Source: Meloidogyne chitwoodi (Eukaryota; Nematoda; Chromadorea; Rhabditida; Meloidogynidae). From it: a stretch of 64,000 nucleotides of DNA. The stretch is from positions 124,001 through 188,000 of the forward strand of contig JACZZP010000008.1 of the NCBI GenBank assembly GCA_015183035.1. The letters are read 5' to 3'. Both the position numbers and the translations under genes were made by a program. The notes under the pieces were generated by a model, which had not been told where the DNA came from, searched no databases, and saw only the letters and a list, made by a program, of their open reading frames with translations. This document shows, piece by piece, positions 12,901-23,623 of the stretch (positions within the stretch are counted from its first letter, which is position 1; each line of letters opens with the position of its first letter).

Positions 12901-15900
12901 CAACTGACCAAAGTTGGCAAGTTGAATTAAGAACGGGGGATGGAATAATGATTAGAGGAAATATTAGACAAGAAGATTCTGAAACTAAACAATTTTTTGG
13001 TTTAAAAGTTGGTTTACGACAACTTAGCATTTTGGATCATACTTCACTTTTAGTGAAAATTGTTATTGATATTGATAAAAAACAAATACTTTTGGGAAAT
13101 GATTTGGTAATCTTTATTATAATTTGAGAAGCAAGTTTTTGAAGCAAGTTTTATTACTGCTTCAAAATTGTGTTTCAGTAGCATGCTTCATAAATAAATT
13201 ATGCTTCAGTAGCATGCTTCATAAATAAATTTGTTTCAGTAGCATGCTTCATAAATAAATTATGCTTCAGTAGCATGCTTCATAAATAAATTTGTTTCAG
13301 TAGCATGCTTCATAAATAAATTTGTTTCAGTAGCATGCTTCATAAATAAATTTGTTTCAGTAGCATGCTTCATAAATAAATTTGTTTCAGTAGCATGCTT
13401 CATAAATAAATTTGTTTCAGTAGCATGCTTCATAAATAAATTTGTTTCAGTAGCATGCTTCATAAATAAATTTGTTTCAGTAGCATGCTTCATAAATAAA
13501 TTTGTTTCAGTAGCATGCTTCATAAATAAATTTGTTTCAGTAGCATGCTTCATAAATAAATTATGCTTCAGTAGCATGCTTCATAAATAAATTTGTTTCA
13601 GTAGCATGCTTCATAAATAAATTTGTTTCAGTAGCATGCTTCATAAATAAATTTGTTTCAGTAGCATGCTTCATAAATAAATTTGTTTCAGTAGCATGCT
13701 TCATAAATAAATTTGTTTCAGTAGCATGCTTCATAAATAAATTTGTTTCAGTAGCATGCTTCATAAATAAATTTGTTTCAGTAGCATGCTTCATAAATAA
13801 ATTTGTTTCAGTAGCATGCTTCATAAATAAATTTGTTTCAGTAGCATGCTTCATAAATAAATTATGCTTCAGTAGCATGCTTCATAAATAAATTTGTTTC
13901 AGTAGCATGCTTCATAAATAAATTTGTTTCAGTAGCATGCTTCATAAATAAATTTGTTTCAGTAGCATGCTTCATAAATAAATTTGTTTCAGTAGCATGC
14001 TTCATAAATAAATTTGTTTCAGTAGCATGCTTCATAAATAAATTTGTTTCAGTAGCATGCTTCATAAATAAATTATGCTTCAGTAGCATGCTTCATAAAT
14101 AAATTTGTTTCAGTAGCATGCTTCATAAATAAATTATGCTTCAGTAGCATGCTTCATAAATAAATTTGTTTCAGTAGCATGCTTCATAAATAAATTTGTT
14201 TCAGTAGCATGCTTCATAAATAAATTTGTTTCAGTAGCATGCTTCATAAATAAATTTGTTTCAGTAGCATGCTTCATAAATAAATTTGTTTCAGTAGCAT
14301 GCTTCATAAATAAATTTGTTTCAGTAGCATGCTTCATAAATAAATTTGTTTCAGTAGCATGCTTCATAAATAAATTATGCTTCAGTAGCATGCTTCATAA
14401 ATAAATTTGTTTCAGTAGCATGCTTCATAAATAAATTATGCTTCAGTAGCATGCTTCATAAATAAATTTGTTTCAGTAGCATGCTTCATAAATAAATTTG
14501 TTTCAGTAGCATGCTTCATAAATAAATTTGTTTCAGTAGCATGCTTCATAAATAAATTTGTTTCAGTAGCATGCTTCATAAATAAATTTGTTTCAGTAGC
14601 ATGCTTCATAAATAAATTTGTTTCAGTAGCATGCTTCATAAATAAATTTGTTTCAGTAGCATGCTTCATAAATAAATTTGTTTCAGTAGCATGCTTCATA
14701 AATAAATTTGTTTCAGTAGCATGCTTCATAAATAAATTTGTTTCAGTAGCATGCTTCATAAATAAATTTGTTTCAGTAGCATGCTTCATAAATAAATTTG
14801 TTTCAGTAGCATGCTTCATAAATAAATTTGTTTCAGTAGCATGCTTCATAAATAAATTTGTTTCAGTAGCATGCTTCATAAATAAATTTGTTTCAGTAGC
14901 ATGCTTCATAAATAAATTATGCTTCAGTAGCATGCTTCATAAATAAATTTGTTTCAGTAGCATGCTTCATAAATAAATTTGTTTCAGTAGCATGCTTCAT
15001 AAATAAATTTGTTTCAGTAGCATGCTTCATAAATAAATTTGTTTCAGTAGCATGCTTCATAAATAAATTTGTTTCAGTAGCATGCTTCATAAATATTGTT
15101 TCAGTAGCAAAAATATAAATATGCTTTATTTAAATTTGTAGCATTTTGCTTCAGAAGCAAAAAATTCCCTTAATTTTTTTAGTTTGTATCCAAAGCATTA
15201 CCATTTGATAAACAACATTCATTAAGTCCTGGAGAACAATTTGAAATCTTTTTTCGTTGGAACGAAATTGCTGAATTTGAAGTTTGGTTAAATAATCAAC
15301 GTTTGGATTTTAAATTTGGATTAGAACATATTTATGCCCCTCAGCTTAATGAACTTGATACTTTAAGAAAATATCCTTATTTAGTTCAGGTAAAAGAAAA
15401 TTTTGAAGAAAAAACAATTTTTGAGTCAAAAATTTATAAAAAATATCGAAAAAATTAAAAAAAAATTTTCAAAAAATTTTCAAAAAAATTTTAAAAAAAA
15501 TTTAAAAAATTTTAAAAAAAATTTCAAAAAATTTCAAAAAAAATTTCAAAAAATTTCAAAAAAAATTTCAAAAAATTTCAAAAACTCCCGTTATAAGTAC
15601 ACCTTACTACTTATAACGGAATTTTTTATTTTTTATAATTCAGATCAGTGGGGAAATTGTTTTGGATTATCTTAATCCAATTTTTGTTGTTCAAGGAACT
15701 CCCTTAATAAGCAAAATAAGCATGTTAGATGCTGAAAATAGACCAGTATTGAAAATTCATGGAAAAGTAATGCCTTATGATATTGACGATTTTGGCTTAA
15801 CAATTGAACAACGTAGTTTTTCAATTTCATTTTTTCAGGAAGGATTTGATGCTGAAACTTTAATACGTAAATTAAATTTAAAATTTTATAAAAATGTCAA

Positions 15901-16468
15901 AACGTCACTTTTCAAAACACCCAAAAGTAAAAAAATCAGCCTTTTCGTAGAAAATCAAAAAGAAACTTTTGAATTTTAAATAAAAAGGATAAAAAAATTA
16001 TTTTTGAATTATCTACAAAAAGGCCGATTTTATACTTTTGGGTGTTTTGAAAAGTGACATTTTAACATTTTTATAAAAAATTAAATATTTGATTTAAAAT
16101 AATTTTTCTTTTAAAGCAACACTTATCGAAAAAAAAGTTTCCTTCTCTGCAGTATTTTCAGTAAATGGAACAGAAAGTATTACGATAACTCGTATTAATG
16201 CAATAAATTTCAATATTGAATATATTCTAAATTTGCCTAAAAATTTAATTTCAATGGGCAAAGAGTTTTTCTTTGAATTTGGTGCTTTTGATACTTGGAA
16301 TGGATATTTTAGAATTAATAAATATAAAAATATTACTTTTGATTTTGGTGCTTCAATTGGAGGAATTAATAAAATTTTGGTGAATTTTTAAATTTTAATT
16401 AAAATTTGAAACAAAAAAATTTTTTTTAGATTGATGGAAGCGTTTTACTGATGGATGTTACTTATTAA
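9925..16468 (+). CDS. Large secreted protein with galectin-like segments (tentative)
   Basis: ATG 9925 starts a leader (MKYFNFFIFILNAFHLIYFVS). Exons near 10342, 10541, 11099, 11241, 11514, 11680, 11905, 12245, 12836, 15182, 15644, 16117 and 16430 join in frame to the stop TAA at 16466-16468. Several junctions were checked by phase, for example NFAFEDMYLLT/IEGSNDIEL at 12449/12836 and LISKGAYL/SNYAGIW at 11371/11514. Segments such as LSPGEQFEIFFRWN, FEVWLNNQRLDFKF and ISGEIVLDYL fit the strand pattern of galectin carbohydrate-recognition domains (PG..F.I, F.V.N...F, I.G.v.L), apparently repeated. The classic sugar-binding H-NPR / W--E signature is not obvious, so sugar binding is unproven. 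An early part (10600-10760) carries extra cysteines. The gene is stretched by intronic repeats: a transposon fragment, a 1.9-kb minisatellite, a hairpin and a fold-back element. It could instead be two adjacent genes, but the joined frame argues for one. Confidence 0.6.
10020..10218. repeat. Tandem AAGTTTAAGTTTAATTATTTTT array
   Basis: About seven units of 20 to 27 bases with core AAGTTTAAGTTTAATTATT. They lie in the first intron of the galectin-like gene. Confidence 0.85.
10893..10988 (-). tRNA. tRNA-like sequence with insertion or intron in the anticodon arm
   Basis: On the minus strand this reads GATGGTTCAGTCGGTAGAGC (a good D-arm), then CGACT, about 33 bases, and GGTCG (a 5-bp anticodon stem if the inserted part is ignored). 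A T-arm GAAGGTTCGATGCCTGC follows. The acceptor arms do not pair well. The insert just before GGTCG, CTTTAAA, could be a modified anticodon loop. It sits in the intron between exons ending at 10888 and starting at 11099. It may be a decayed or intron-bearing tRNA, or a tRNA-derived repeat. Confidence 0.4.
12040..12215. repeat. Degenerate AGAGTCTAGGAAATAAAAGAACATT repeat
   Basis: Five or six imperfect copies share the core TTAGAGTCT followed by an A-rich stretch. They fill the intron before the exon at 12245. Confidence 0.75.
12482..12716. mobile_element. Fragment related to the inverted-repeat transposon at 31326-31954
   Basis: The segment has a TATAGTATA-like end, the subterminal palindrome CCATTTGATTCGTCTCGAC...GAGTCGAATGG, CTCTCATG, and the sequence TGAACCGAGATA...AAAAACCATAGAGGGG. 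These occur in the same order in the terminal repeat of the 629-bp element in the carboxylesterase intron. Only one side is present, so it is a truncated or diverged copy. Three short GGGACCAAGCTC-type tandem units follow (about 12635-12695). It is intronic. Confidence 0.7.
13171..15109. repeat. 30-bp minisatellite, about 64 copies
   Basis: The unit is TTTGTTTCAGTAGCATGC followed by TTCATAAATAAA (30 bases) and is nearly invariant. A 31-base variant containing TTATGCTTCAG recurs at about 13199, 13260, 13561, 13862, 14073, 14134, 14375, 14436 and 14917. Some intervals are exactly 301 bases, which suggests higher-order duplication. Degenerate founder-like copies flank it (13130-13170 and 15100-15160). 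The array lies in one intron of the galectin-like gene. Because the unit is 30 bases, the minus strand stays open for long stretches, with repeat peptide NLFMKHATET; I regard these as not genes. Confidence 0.97.
15588..15619. repeat. CGTTATAAG hairpin
   Basis: Perfect 12-base inverted arms CCGTTATAAGTA and TACTTATAACGG surround an 8-base loop. The hairpin sits in an intron of the galectin-like gene. Related hairpins occur at 44192-44242 and, more loosely, at 56345-56432 and 58172-58230. Confidence 0.85.
15884..16078. mobile_element. Intronic fold-back element (about 195 bp)
   Basis: About 60-base inverted ends surround a short A/T-rich centre. The left end begins TTTATAAAAATGTCAAAA and contains TTTTCAAAACACCCAAAAGT; the right end is its near-perfect complement. 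It lies wholly within the intron between exons ending about 15869 and starting 16117. It looks like a MITE or fold-back transposon; no clear target duplication was seen. Confidence 0.75.
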
Positions 16469-16581
16469 ATTATATAAATATATTTATATTTGTTTAAAAA
16501 AATTTAATTAATTAATTTATTTAAAATATATTCAAATTTTTTACAAAAATAAATTTTTCTAAAAATAAAAATCATTTTCCA

Positions 16582-16656
16582 CCAGTGGGATTCGAACCTA
16601 TGCCTATTAAAGGAAAACTAAGCGTTTTCCAACTACACCAAGTAGGAACTCGAAGG
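16582..16656 (-). tRNA. Degenerate tRNA-like sequence
   Basis: The minus strand has TTGGTGTAGTTGG (D-arm-like) and AGGTTCGAATCCC (T-loop-like), and the ends TTCC and GGAA are complementary. The middle folds as GAAAACGCTTAGTTTTC rather than a standard anticodon arm, and the T-stem has mismatches. It is probably a tRNA pseudogene in the gap between two convergent genes. Confidence 0.35.
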
Positions 16657-16757
16657 TAATGCATATTTATTAGTTTATTAACTCCAATAAAAGTTTAAAG
16701 TTACTGTATTTTTAAATAATTATTTTCAATATAAAAAAGGTTTAATTAAAAATAAAA

Positions 16758-19700
16758 TTAAATACAAGGGTTTTTACACCAATTTGCACTTTTTCCATTT
16801 TCTCTGAATTGAATACCCAAATGGCAACTTCCTAAAAGTGGACAGCACTCCTGTGATGTACAAAATCTTGATTTTTGTTTTATTTTATCATTTTTTGGAT
16901 CAATTATTGAAGAAATTCCTTCCCCTCTTTTTGAAGGTAATTGTTGTTTTAAATTCAAATTTTTTCTTCTTTTTTCGTTTATTTTGGTTTTATTTAAAGG
17001 AAATATAGTTGCCATTGTTTTTTGTCCAATTTTTAAGTTATTTTTTGAATTATTTATTTTTTTACTATTTTTAAAAGTTAATAAACATTGTTTTTCTTCT
17101 CTTCCACAAACTTTATTGTCTGTACAAACTTTCCATCTTTATTAAATTTAAAAAATTTTAATTTTAAAAGAATTTTAAATATTTTACCTAGATTGAACAC
17201 CTATAGACGTTAATTGGTTGTTTTTAGAAGCTTTACATTCTGTCCATTGTGTCCAACCGAGAGATGTTTTATCTGATGCTGCTTTTCTTTCAATAAAATC
17301 TTTAAAAAAAAGTTTAAACTTTTCTAATCTTTACCCAACCTTTTCTTCTAATTTTATCATTTTCTTGCTCTTCTGTTATAATTTCATCATCTTCACTATT
17401 AAATTCACGATTTTCATAATCTTCTAGATCATTTTCGTTTTTATTAGTAATATTTTCAGACTTTATTGTTATTGTACTAGGTTTTTGAGATGATAAACCA
17501 GAACAGTCTGTTTTTTTAAATTATTTCTATTTTGGCATCTTTCTCATTAAGTGACAAAATGTCAGTAAGGAGAAAATTTGACAAAATGTCACTAAGGAGA
17601 AAATGTGACAAAATGTCACTAAGTGAAAATGTGACAAAATATCAGTAAGGAGAAAATGTGACAAAATGTCAGTGTACTCACCAGTTTCAAAATAATCAAC
17701 TAAATCAGATGTTTCTGTTGTAAATAATTCTGGCTGAGTTTTACGATCCTTTTAAAATAAATTTATTAGAAAAATAAATTTATATATTTACTTGAGTATT
17801 TAAAATACAATTTAGACGAGGTTCTTCAAAATAAAACATTCCACTGGAGCAAAGAAAGCCGTAAAGATGTTGACCTTTTTTTAAAAAAATTTATTTTTTA
17901 AATTTTTTCCAAACTTTTTAAGCAATTATCTAAACATTTAAGTAAAGTGGGCGAATCAACAACTGTTTCCGCAAACCCAACCAAAATCATTTGAGGAAAT
18001 CTTTTGTAAATTGAATTTTGATGACATTCTTCGCTTAAATTAATTTTTTAAAATTAATTTGAGTTTATTAATTATTACTTTAACAATAATTTATCAACAC
18101 AAATTCTTTCCAAATAATCTGTTCCAATTTTTTGTTTGAGTTGTCCATTGCCCAGAGGAACAGCAATTTCTGCTGACAAAACACATTCTCCTGTGGCAAT
18201 TGTATATTCTAATGATTTACAATTTTCTTGTTGTGAACAGAGTTCTATACAGCTTTGTTCATTAGGTAAAGTCATTCGTTGATTGTCTTCCCCAAAAAGC
18301 TCAAAACCGTTGGAGCGCAGAAAGTGTGTTACTTAATAAAAGTTAAGATTAAGCTTAAGTCAAATTTTCAAGTTTAAGCTATTTTGAAGTTTTTAAGATT
18401 AATCTTAAAATTTTGTTAAGATTAAGCTTAAAATATTTTTAAGATTAATCTTAAAATTTTTTAAAGATCAAGCTTAAAAATTTTTTAAGATTAAGCTTAA
18501 AATTTTTTAAATTTAAGCTTCCAAAATTTTGCACCACACATCCTCACTTATAATTTTAAATTTAAATACCCTGATTAGATTGACACCGACCAACATTATT
18601 ATTTTTAAAATTTTCTCTTTCTTCTTCTTTTTTGTCTGATTTTAACAATTCTAACAACATTTGCTGCCCTTCTTCATTCTTTTCAAATTTATTATTCCTT
18701 GTCTTCTTTTCATTTAATAATTTTGAACTATTATTAATTGTTGTATTAATTGTTGATTTATTTGAGGATAATTTCTGATAAAATTAAAATTTGTTTTTAA
18801 AAATACTTTAAAATTTTATAACAATTGGAGTGTCAGTAATTGGCCAATTAAAAGGAGTAGATTGTTCAATTTTATCAAATTCAAATAAATTTAATGGCAT
18901 AGTAGCAGCTGGAACTTGTATTTGTTTTTGTTCAAATGAAGTTCCAGTAAGGGAAATAGCAGATAATGAATAACAATGAATAGCTGCTGTAGGTTCAAAA
19001 TAATCTCGAGTTTGGAAACGTAGTAATCTGAACAAAAAAATTTTAATAAAATTTTTAGAGGAAGCGGGGAGAGCCAATTTTGACATTATGAGCGAATATC
19101 AGGCCTTCCCATATTTAAATTATTTTTAAATAAATTACACACCTTGCAGGCGCTTGATCCCCAACATGGGCAAAAAGATCACAAACTTGGTTAATATTGT
19201 CATAGACAAAAGATCGACAAGTATAATGACCAACTTGTGAACGAAGGCATTGTATTTTACAGTTAACCAGAGAAATACTAGAACGACGTTCATAGGGTTG
19301 TGCGTTTACTATTATACTAAAATAAAATTAATTAATATATATTTTATAAAATTAGAGAGACCTATTTGTATAGCGACGAAAGCAAGGATCACCTTTAAAA
19401 AGAAATAAAACAGTTTAAATTATTTTAAATTATAACTTAAATCTGGCAGTGCTGTCAAAACTTGTTGTTCTTCTACTCCTTCATTTGCTTTAACCTCTTC
19501 AGAAGTTAAATTGTTAAACTCTTTAAAATTAAATACAGGCAAAGATGTCTTTCGACGATTAATTTGGGCAATTCTTAATGATTTTGTTTTATTTGAAGAA
19601 TTGGTAAAATTCTTCAAAGTATTTAACGATTTGTGGAGTGATAACTGAAGAAAATTTAAGAAAATTAAAAATATAAAATTTAATATAAATATTACCATTT

Positions 19701-19779
19701 CACGAGCATAAACATTACAATTAAAAAGAATAATAAATAAAATAAACTTAGAAAATTTAAAATAAATTAATAGTAACAT
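16758..19779 (-). CDS. Secreted PAN/Apple-domain protein with C-terminal thrombospondin-like module
   Basis: ATG at 19779 gives a leader (MLLLIYFKFSKFILFIILF), followed by a 51-bp intron, and the stop is at 16758-16760. Several PAN/Apple-type segments are visible. One is CFRRYTN...CKIQCLRSQVGHYTCRSF...VCDLFAHVGD...DYFEP (about 19385 to 19000). A second, at about 18270-18080, runs SCIELCSQQENCKSLEY, GECVLSAE and ERICV. Others lie near 17960 and 17830. The C-terminal part has WTQWTEC (about 17250) and a cysteine-rich tail ending NWCKNPCI, resembling a degenerate thrombospondin type-1 repeat. PAN domains bind protein or carbohydrate, and in nematodes occur in cuticle and apical extracellular-matrix proteins. 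A specific orthologue is not named. Introns hold two local minisatellites. Confidence 0.75.
17553..17680. repeat. Tandem GTGACAAAATGTCACTAAGGAGAA array
   Basis: Five or so units of 22 to 27 bases carry the near-palindrome TGACAAAATGTCA. They are in an intron of the PAN protein gene. Confidence 0.85.
18340..18535. repeat. Tandem AAGATTAAGCTTAAAATTTTT array
   Basis: About eight imperfect units alternate AAGATTAAGCTTAAAA and AAGATTAATCTTAAAA; both are short palindromes. They are in an intron of the PAN protein gene. Confidence 0.8.
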
Positions 19780-20975
19780 TGTATTTTAAAAATATTAAAA
19801 TTGCTTAATATATAATTTTTAATTATAAAATAAATAAATATGGCGCAATTTTCAACGAAATAATTAAAAATAACAACTTGAAGCAAAGACATTTAATTTA
19901 CAAGAGAAAAAAGGGAAAATACAATAAAAGCAAGTTTGTAAATCAGAATTACATAGTTTAAGTGGAAGAAAAAATACATTACAATTTCATTTATATTTTC
20001 CGGAAAACTTGAAAAGCGCAGTTAAACAAAAGTATTTATTTCATTCTCGCTTGCAGCAAAAATATTTTTCATTATTTATTGAAGGATAAATATTAAAACT
20101 AAAAGATTTTTGTTGGAAAAAAGGAACATTAAAAAATATTTATACATTAAATGACCTAATTTTAAATGTAAAATCCAACAGAAACAAAATAAGCTTATTT
20201 AATCCTTAGCAAAATTTACGCATAAAAACTTTATTCAAATTTTTGGGACTTTTGTCCCTTCTGTTACAGATTTAAAATTTTGGTACCTACATAAATCTAT
20301 ATAGAATGAGAATCATTATAAATCAAAAAAATTAACGATATACCATAGAAATAAAAGTTAAAAAATTTGATTTATAATAATTTAAAATATTCCTTCCACC
20401 CAAATTTTTAAAAAATATTTTCTCAAAAACGAATGTATGTTTAATGGTCTATCATACATAGCTCATTCAAATCAGTGTTTCGAGCTCTTTCAAATGATAC
20501 AAATATTTAAGATTTATATTCGGTTAAAGTTTACTCTTCATTTTTCTACGTGTGCTGTCCAGCACTTTCTGAAGTTTTTGAAGCAAAGTAAATTTTCCTT
20601 TGATTTTGAGACGTCCGCTCAGAAAAGCCTTAAAATTTAAAAATAAATAAAAATTTCAATTTTTTATCAAAAAATAAATTTTCAAAAATTAATAAAATTT
20701 TAATATCTAATAATCAAAAATATATTTTATTGCTTTATTTCTAATAATTTTTGCTTCAATCTCTTCCTAATAAAGTTTTAAGTCCAAGCAAACGCGAAAT
20801 CATATGCACAAATGTTTCACTTTTATCTTCCTTAATGTTGTTCTTTTACATAAATAAACTTTTTATTTTTATTAAAACTTGATTTTTACAATTGTATTTT
20901 ACAAATTGTAAATTACAATTAAATTCAAGTTTATTTTTTTATTTTTTCTTGAGTCAAGTTTATTTACTTTTATAT
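19780..20975. other. Intergenic region, no gene seen
   Basis: This is the upstream flank of the PAN protein gene and the downstream flank of the hydratase gene. It is AT-rich with one isolated TTTTCCGGAAAA (about 19998). The part at 20437-20640 is open on the plus strand but shows no domain, leader or splice partner. Confidence 0.55.
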
Positions 20976-22624
20976 TTACTTCCCCACCTTTGTACCATTC
21001 AGATCCCCGTTTACTAGCTTTACAAAGTCTTCATCCGCAATTGAAACAGTTACTTTAGTATATTGTTTCTCAGATTTAAGGTCTTTAAATGGTTCTCCTT
21101 CATAAACTTTTCCCATTCCATCGCCAGTTAATTCAATTGCTAAATTTTTATTAAAATTTATAAATTTTTAATTTATTTACTATATTTTGTAACACTCTTT
21201 TCTTCACTTTTGTCATTATTATTGCTAATTTCATAAAGAATTAGAGCATTTCCCAAAGGTTTAAGTGCTTCATTTGGTACACCCAATTCTTTTACCATTA
21301 TATCAAAAATTGCTTTTGATTTTAACAAAGATTTCGGCTGTTGTGATATGTTTGGTTTATCTTCAGTTGTATGATGTTGAGTAGCACAAACTTCATTTAA
21401 TTCAATTAATCCATTGGAAATAGCAATTTTTCCTGTTTCTTTAATCTAGAAATTTTAATTAAGAATGATAAATATACAAACTTATTATTAAGTTTGCAAA
21501 TATTAAACTTGAAATTACAATTAAAGATTAATAAACTAAGTTTATTTTTGTATTTTATTTCAAGTTTATTTTTATTTTTTACAAATGTAAATGTTTTGTA
21601 AATTTATTTTGTAAACAAGTTTTTCACCTTTGCTTGAAATGAAATATTCTTTTGGTTCTGCCACATTTCTATAAGCAATGTTTGTCCTGGCATCACAGGT
21701 GCAGAAAAACGACAACGCACTGATCGAAAATTCTTTGATTGTTTAGCACCATAAATACGTAAAACTAAGCGAGTAGCAACACCAAGAGAGCATAAACCAT
21801 GAAGTATTGGAGAAGAAAACCCTGCCATTTGAGCAAATTCTGGATCAATATGTAAAGGATTTAAATCCCCAGATCCAATACGATAGAGTGCTGCCTTTGT
21901 GGATTTAAATAAGTAGAATATTCACTAATAAAAATATTAATCTTACCTGATCAGGATAAACTAATTCCTCCAAAATTTTATCTGGTGGTCTGTCTGGCAA
22001 TATAGGCGATTTCCGTTCATGTGGCGATGTTCGATTGCCCTTTAATTAAATTATTTCTTAGATTCAAAAATATATTTACTCCAAAACCGCCTGATCCAGA
22101 CTGGAAAATACCAAATTCTTGAACGGCCAATTTCTCATTAGTTTGATTATTAAAAGTTGTAACTATAAATAAAATTTTTTTTAAATAATTTTTAAAAATA
22201 AAAACACCTTCTTTAATAATTAAAGCAGCCTTTCCTTTATCTAAAATATCAAGAACTTTTGTTTCAGTTCTTAATTTTGCACCATCAGCAGGAATTGAAG
22301 CAAAAAGTTCAATATAATGTTCTCCATGTAATATACGGCTTAAATCAAAATTAATGCCTGGCCAATCACTTGAATTGCTAGCTTGAGCTAAAAAACCAGG
22401 AACAACAACAAATGTTGGAAATATTTGAAATTGAGGATGTCCTTCATAAATAAAATGTAATTCTTCTTTTGTTGTTGCACCAACTAGGAAATTACAGATT
22501 TATTATATTCTTAATAAATTGCAAGTTCAAACTTACTCCCTAATGCGTAAACTATTGCATCTTCTGATTTATATGTATAAAATGATGGCTCAGGAATAAA
22601 TTTTTTTGCAGTTTTAGGGTCCAT
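20976..22624 (-). CDS. maoc-1: Peroxisomal MaoC-type enoyl-CoA hydratase 2 with partial SCP2-like tail
   Basis: ATG 22624 starts MDPKTAKKFIPEPSF, followed by YKSEDAIVYALG. The double hot-dog hydratase of multifunctional protein 2 is complete: FPTFVVVPGF, LHGEHYIELF, GSGGFGGNRTSPHE, then the catalytic block YRIGSGDLNPLHIDP (Asp and His of the hydratase-2 motif) and MAGFSSPILHGLCSLGVATR. It hydrates trans-2-enoyl-CoA in peroxisomal beta-oxidation. In C. elegans MAOC-1 acts with DHS-28 in chain shortening, including ascaroside side chains. After the hydratase, exons at 21430-21180 and 21136-20976 add a tail with ELTGDGMGKVYEGEPF and VTVSIADEDFVKLVNGDL. These match part of an SCP2 sterol-carrier domain, but the domain stops short. 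The C-terminus KVGK is not a canonical peroxisome signal, so a further exon is possible. The gene lacks the dehydrogenase domain of vertebrate MFP-2. Confidence 0.88.
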
Positions 22625-23093
22625 TCAAGTTTTAACTTTATTAATAACTTAAGTTAAAGTTTAGTAATTGCAATCTTAAGTTTGTTTATTAACTAGTAGT
22701 TGTAATAACAAGTTTAAAGTTTAGTAATTGTAATGTTAAGTTTAAAGTTTAGCAATTGTAATCTTAAGTTTAATGTTTAGTATTGTACTATCAAAAGTTA
22801 GTAATTGTAATACTACTTTATTTTGCATAATAAATATAATGAATAGAAATTATTCGTCCTTGTAGAAACGAATGATTTTTACTTTATCGTTTCATTTTTC
22901 CACTATCTATGTATATATGTAATGTATTTTTTCAAAAATGTACATTATTTTTATTGATTTGCAAAATGTTTAAAAAATAATGTTTATTTTTCTAATAAAA
23001 TTAATTTTTATTTTAAAATTTGTATTAAAATCAGAAGAAAAATTTGGACGATAAAGAAAATAAAATCCTTAAAAAAATAATTTTATATAAAAT
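22625..23093. repeat. Degenerate AAGTTTAGTAATTGTAATNTTAAGTTT repeats in intergenic gap
   Basis: Five or so imperfect copies of AGTTTAGTAATTGTAAT lie at 22645-22815 immediately upstream of the hydratase start. The remainder, to the stop of the next gene, is AT-rich without features. Confidence 0.7.
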
Positions 23094-23623
23094 CTAATTG
23101 TCGTTTAAGAGTTCTTTAATCATATCCAACTGAGCCGAAAATTTTGGAGATATTTTTTCATCCGAATCTTGAACATTATTTGAATTCATCTTTTGTTGAC
23201 ATTCTGTATATTCTTTATGAGCACTCTTAAAAAATTAAAAATTTCAAAAATATAAAAGATTTTTACCATAATAACTCTGTTCAATTGTTGAATAATTCCA
23301 ACATATTTTGCACCACAAGTAAGTAAACCTTTACCCAAATATTTTTGAAATAATTGATTATTTGTTGAAGATGGATTTGGATTAATAATTCTTTCCTCAA
23401 TTTTATTCTCTGGTTTTTCTTCTAAAATTTCAAAAAGTAAAGGAGTTCCATCTAAAATTAATTCAGGATTATCAATTTCATAATGATGCCCTCTTAGTTG
23501 TTGACCAGTTTTCTCATTTAATTTTTGATGTAAATTATGCTGATATTGTTGAGATTTAACAGAGATTGTTAATAGTATAGCAATAAGTAATAGAGAAGAG
23601 TGAATATTAAAGCAATATTTCAT
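23094..23623 (-). CDS. Small secreted protein, unknown
   Basis: ATG 23623 gives a signal peptide (MKYCFNIHSSLLLIAILLT, then ISVKSQ). The first exon continues to LLTCGAKYVGIIQQL and RVIM. A GT-AG intron of about 40 bases joins a second exon beginning SAHKEYTECQQKM, which ends MIKELLNDN with TAG at 23094-23096. The mature part is about 135 residues, acidic and hydrophilic, with only two cysteines near the C-terminus. No family was recognised. The leader, the in-frame junction and the compact structure support a real gene. Confidence 0.65.

Noticed and set aside
13260..14933. Long minus-strand open frames encoding a decapeptide repeat (NLFMKHATET)
   Set aside because: They arise because the minisatellite unit is 30 bases without a stop in that frame. 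The 31-base variant breaks the frame repeatedly, there is no leader or splice context, and the array is intronic to a plus-strand gene.
13171..15109. CRISPR-like array
   Set aside because: Units are contiguous and identical, with no unique spacers, in a eukaryotic intron.
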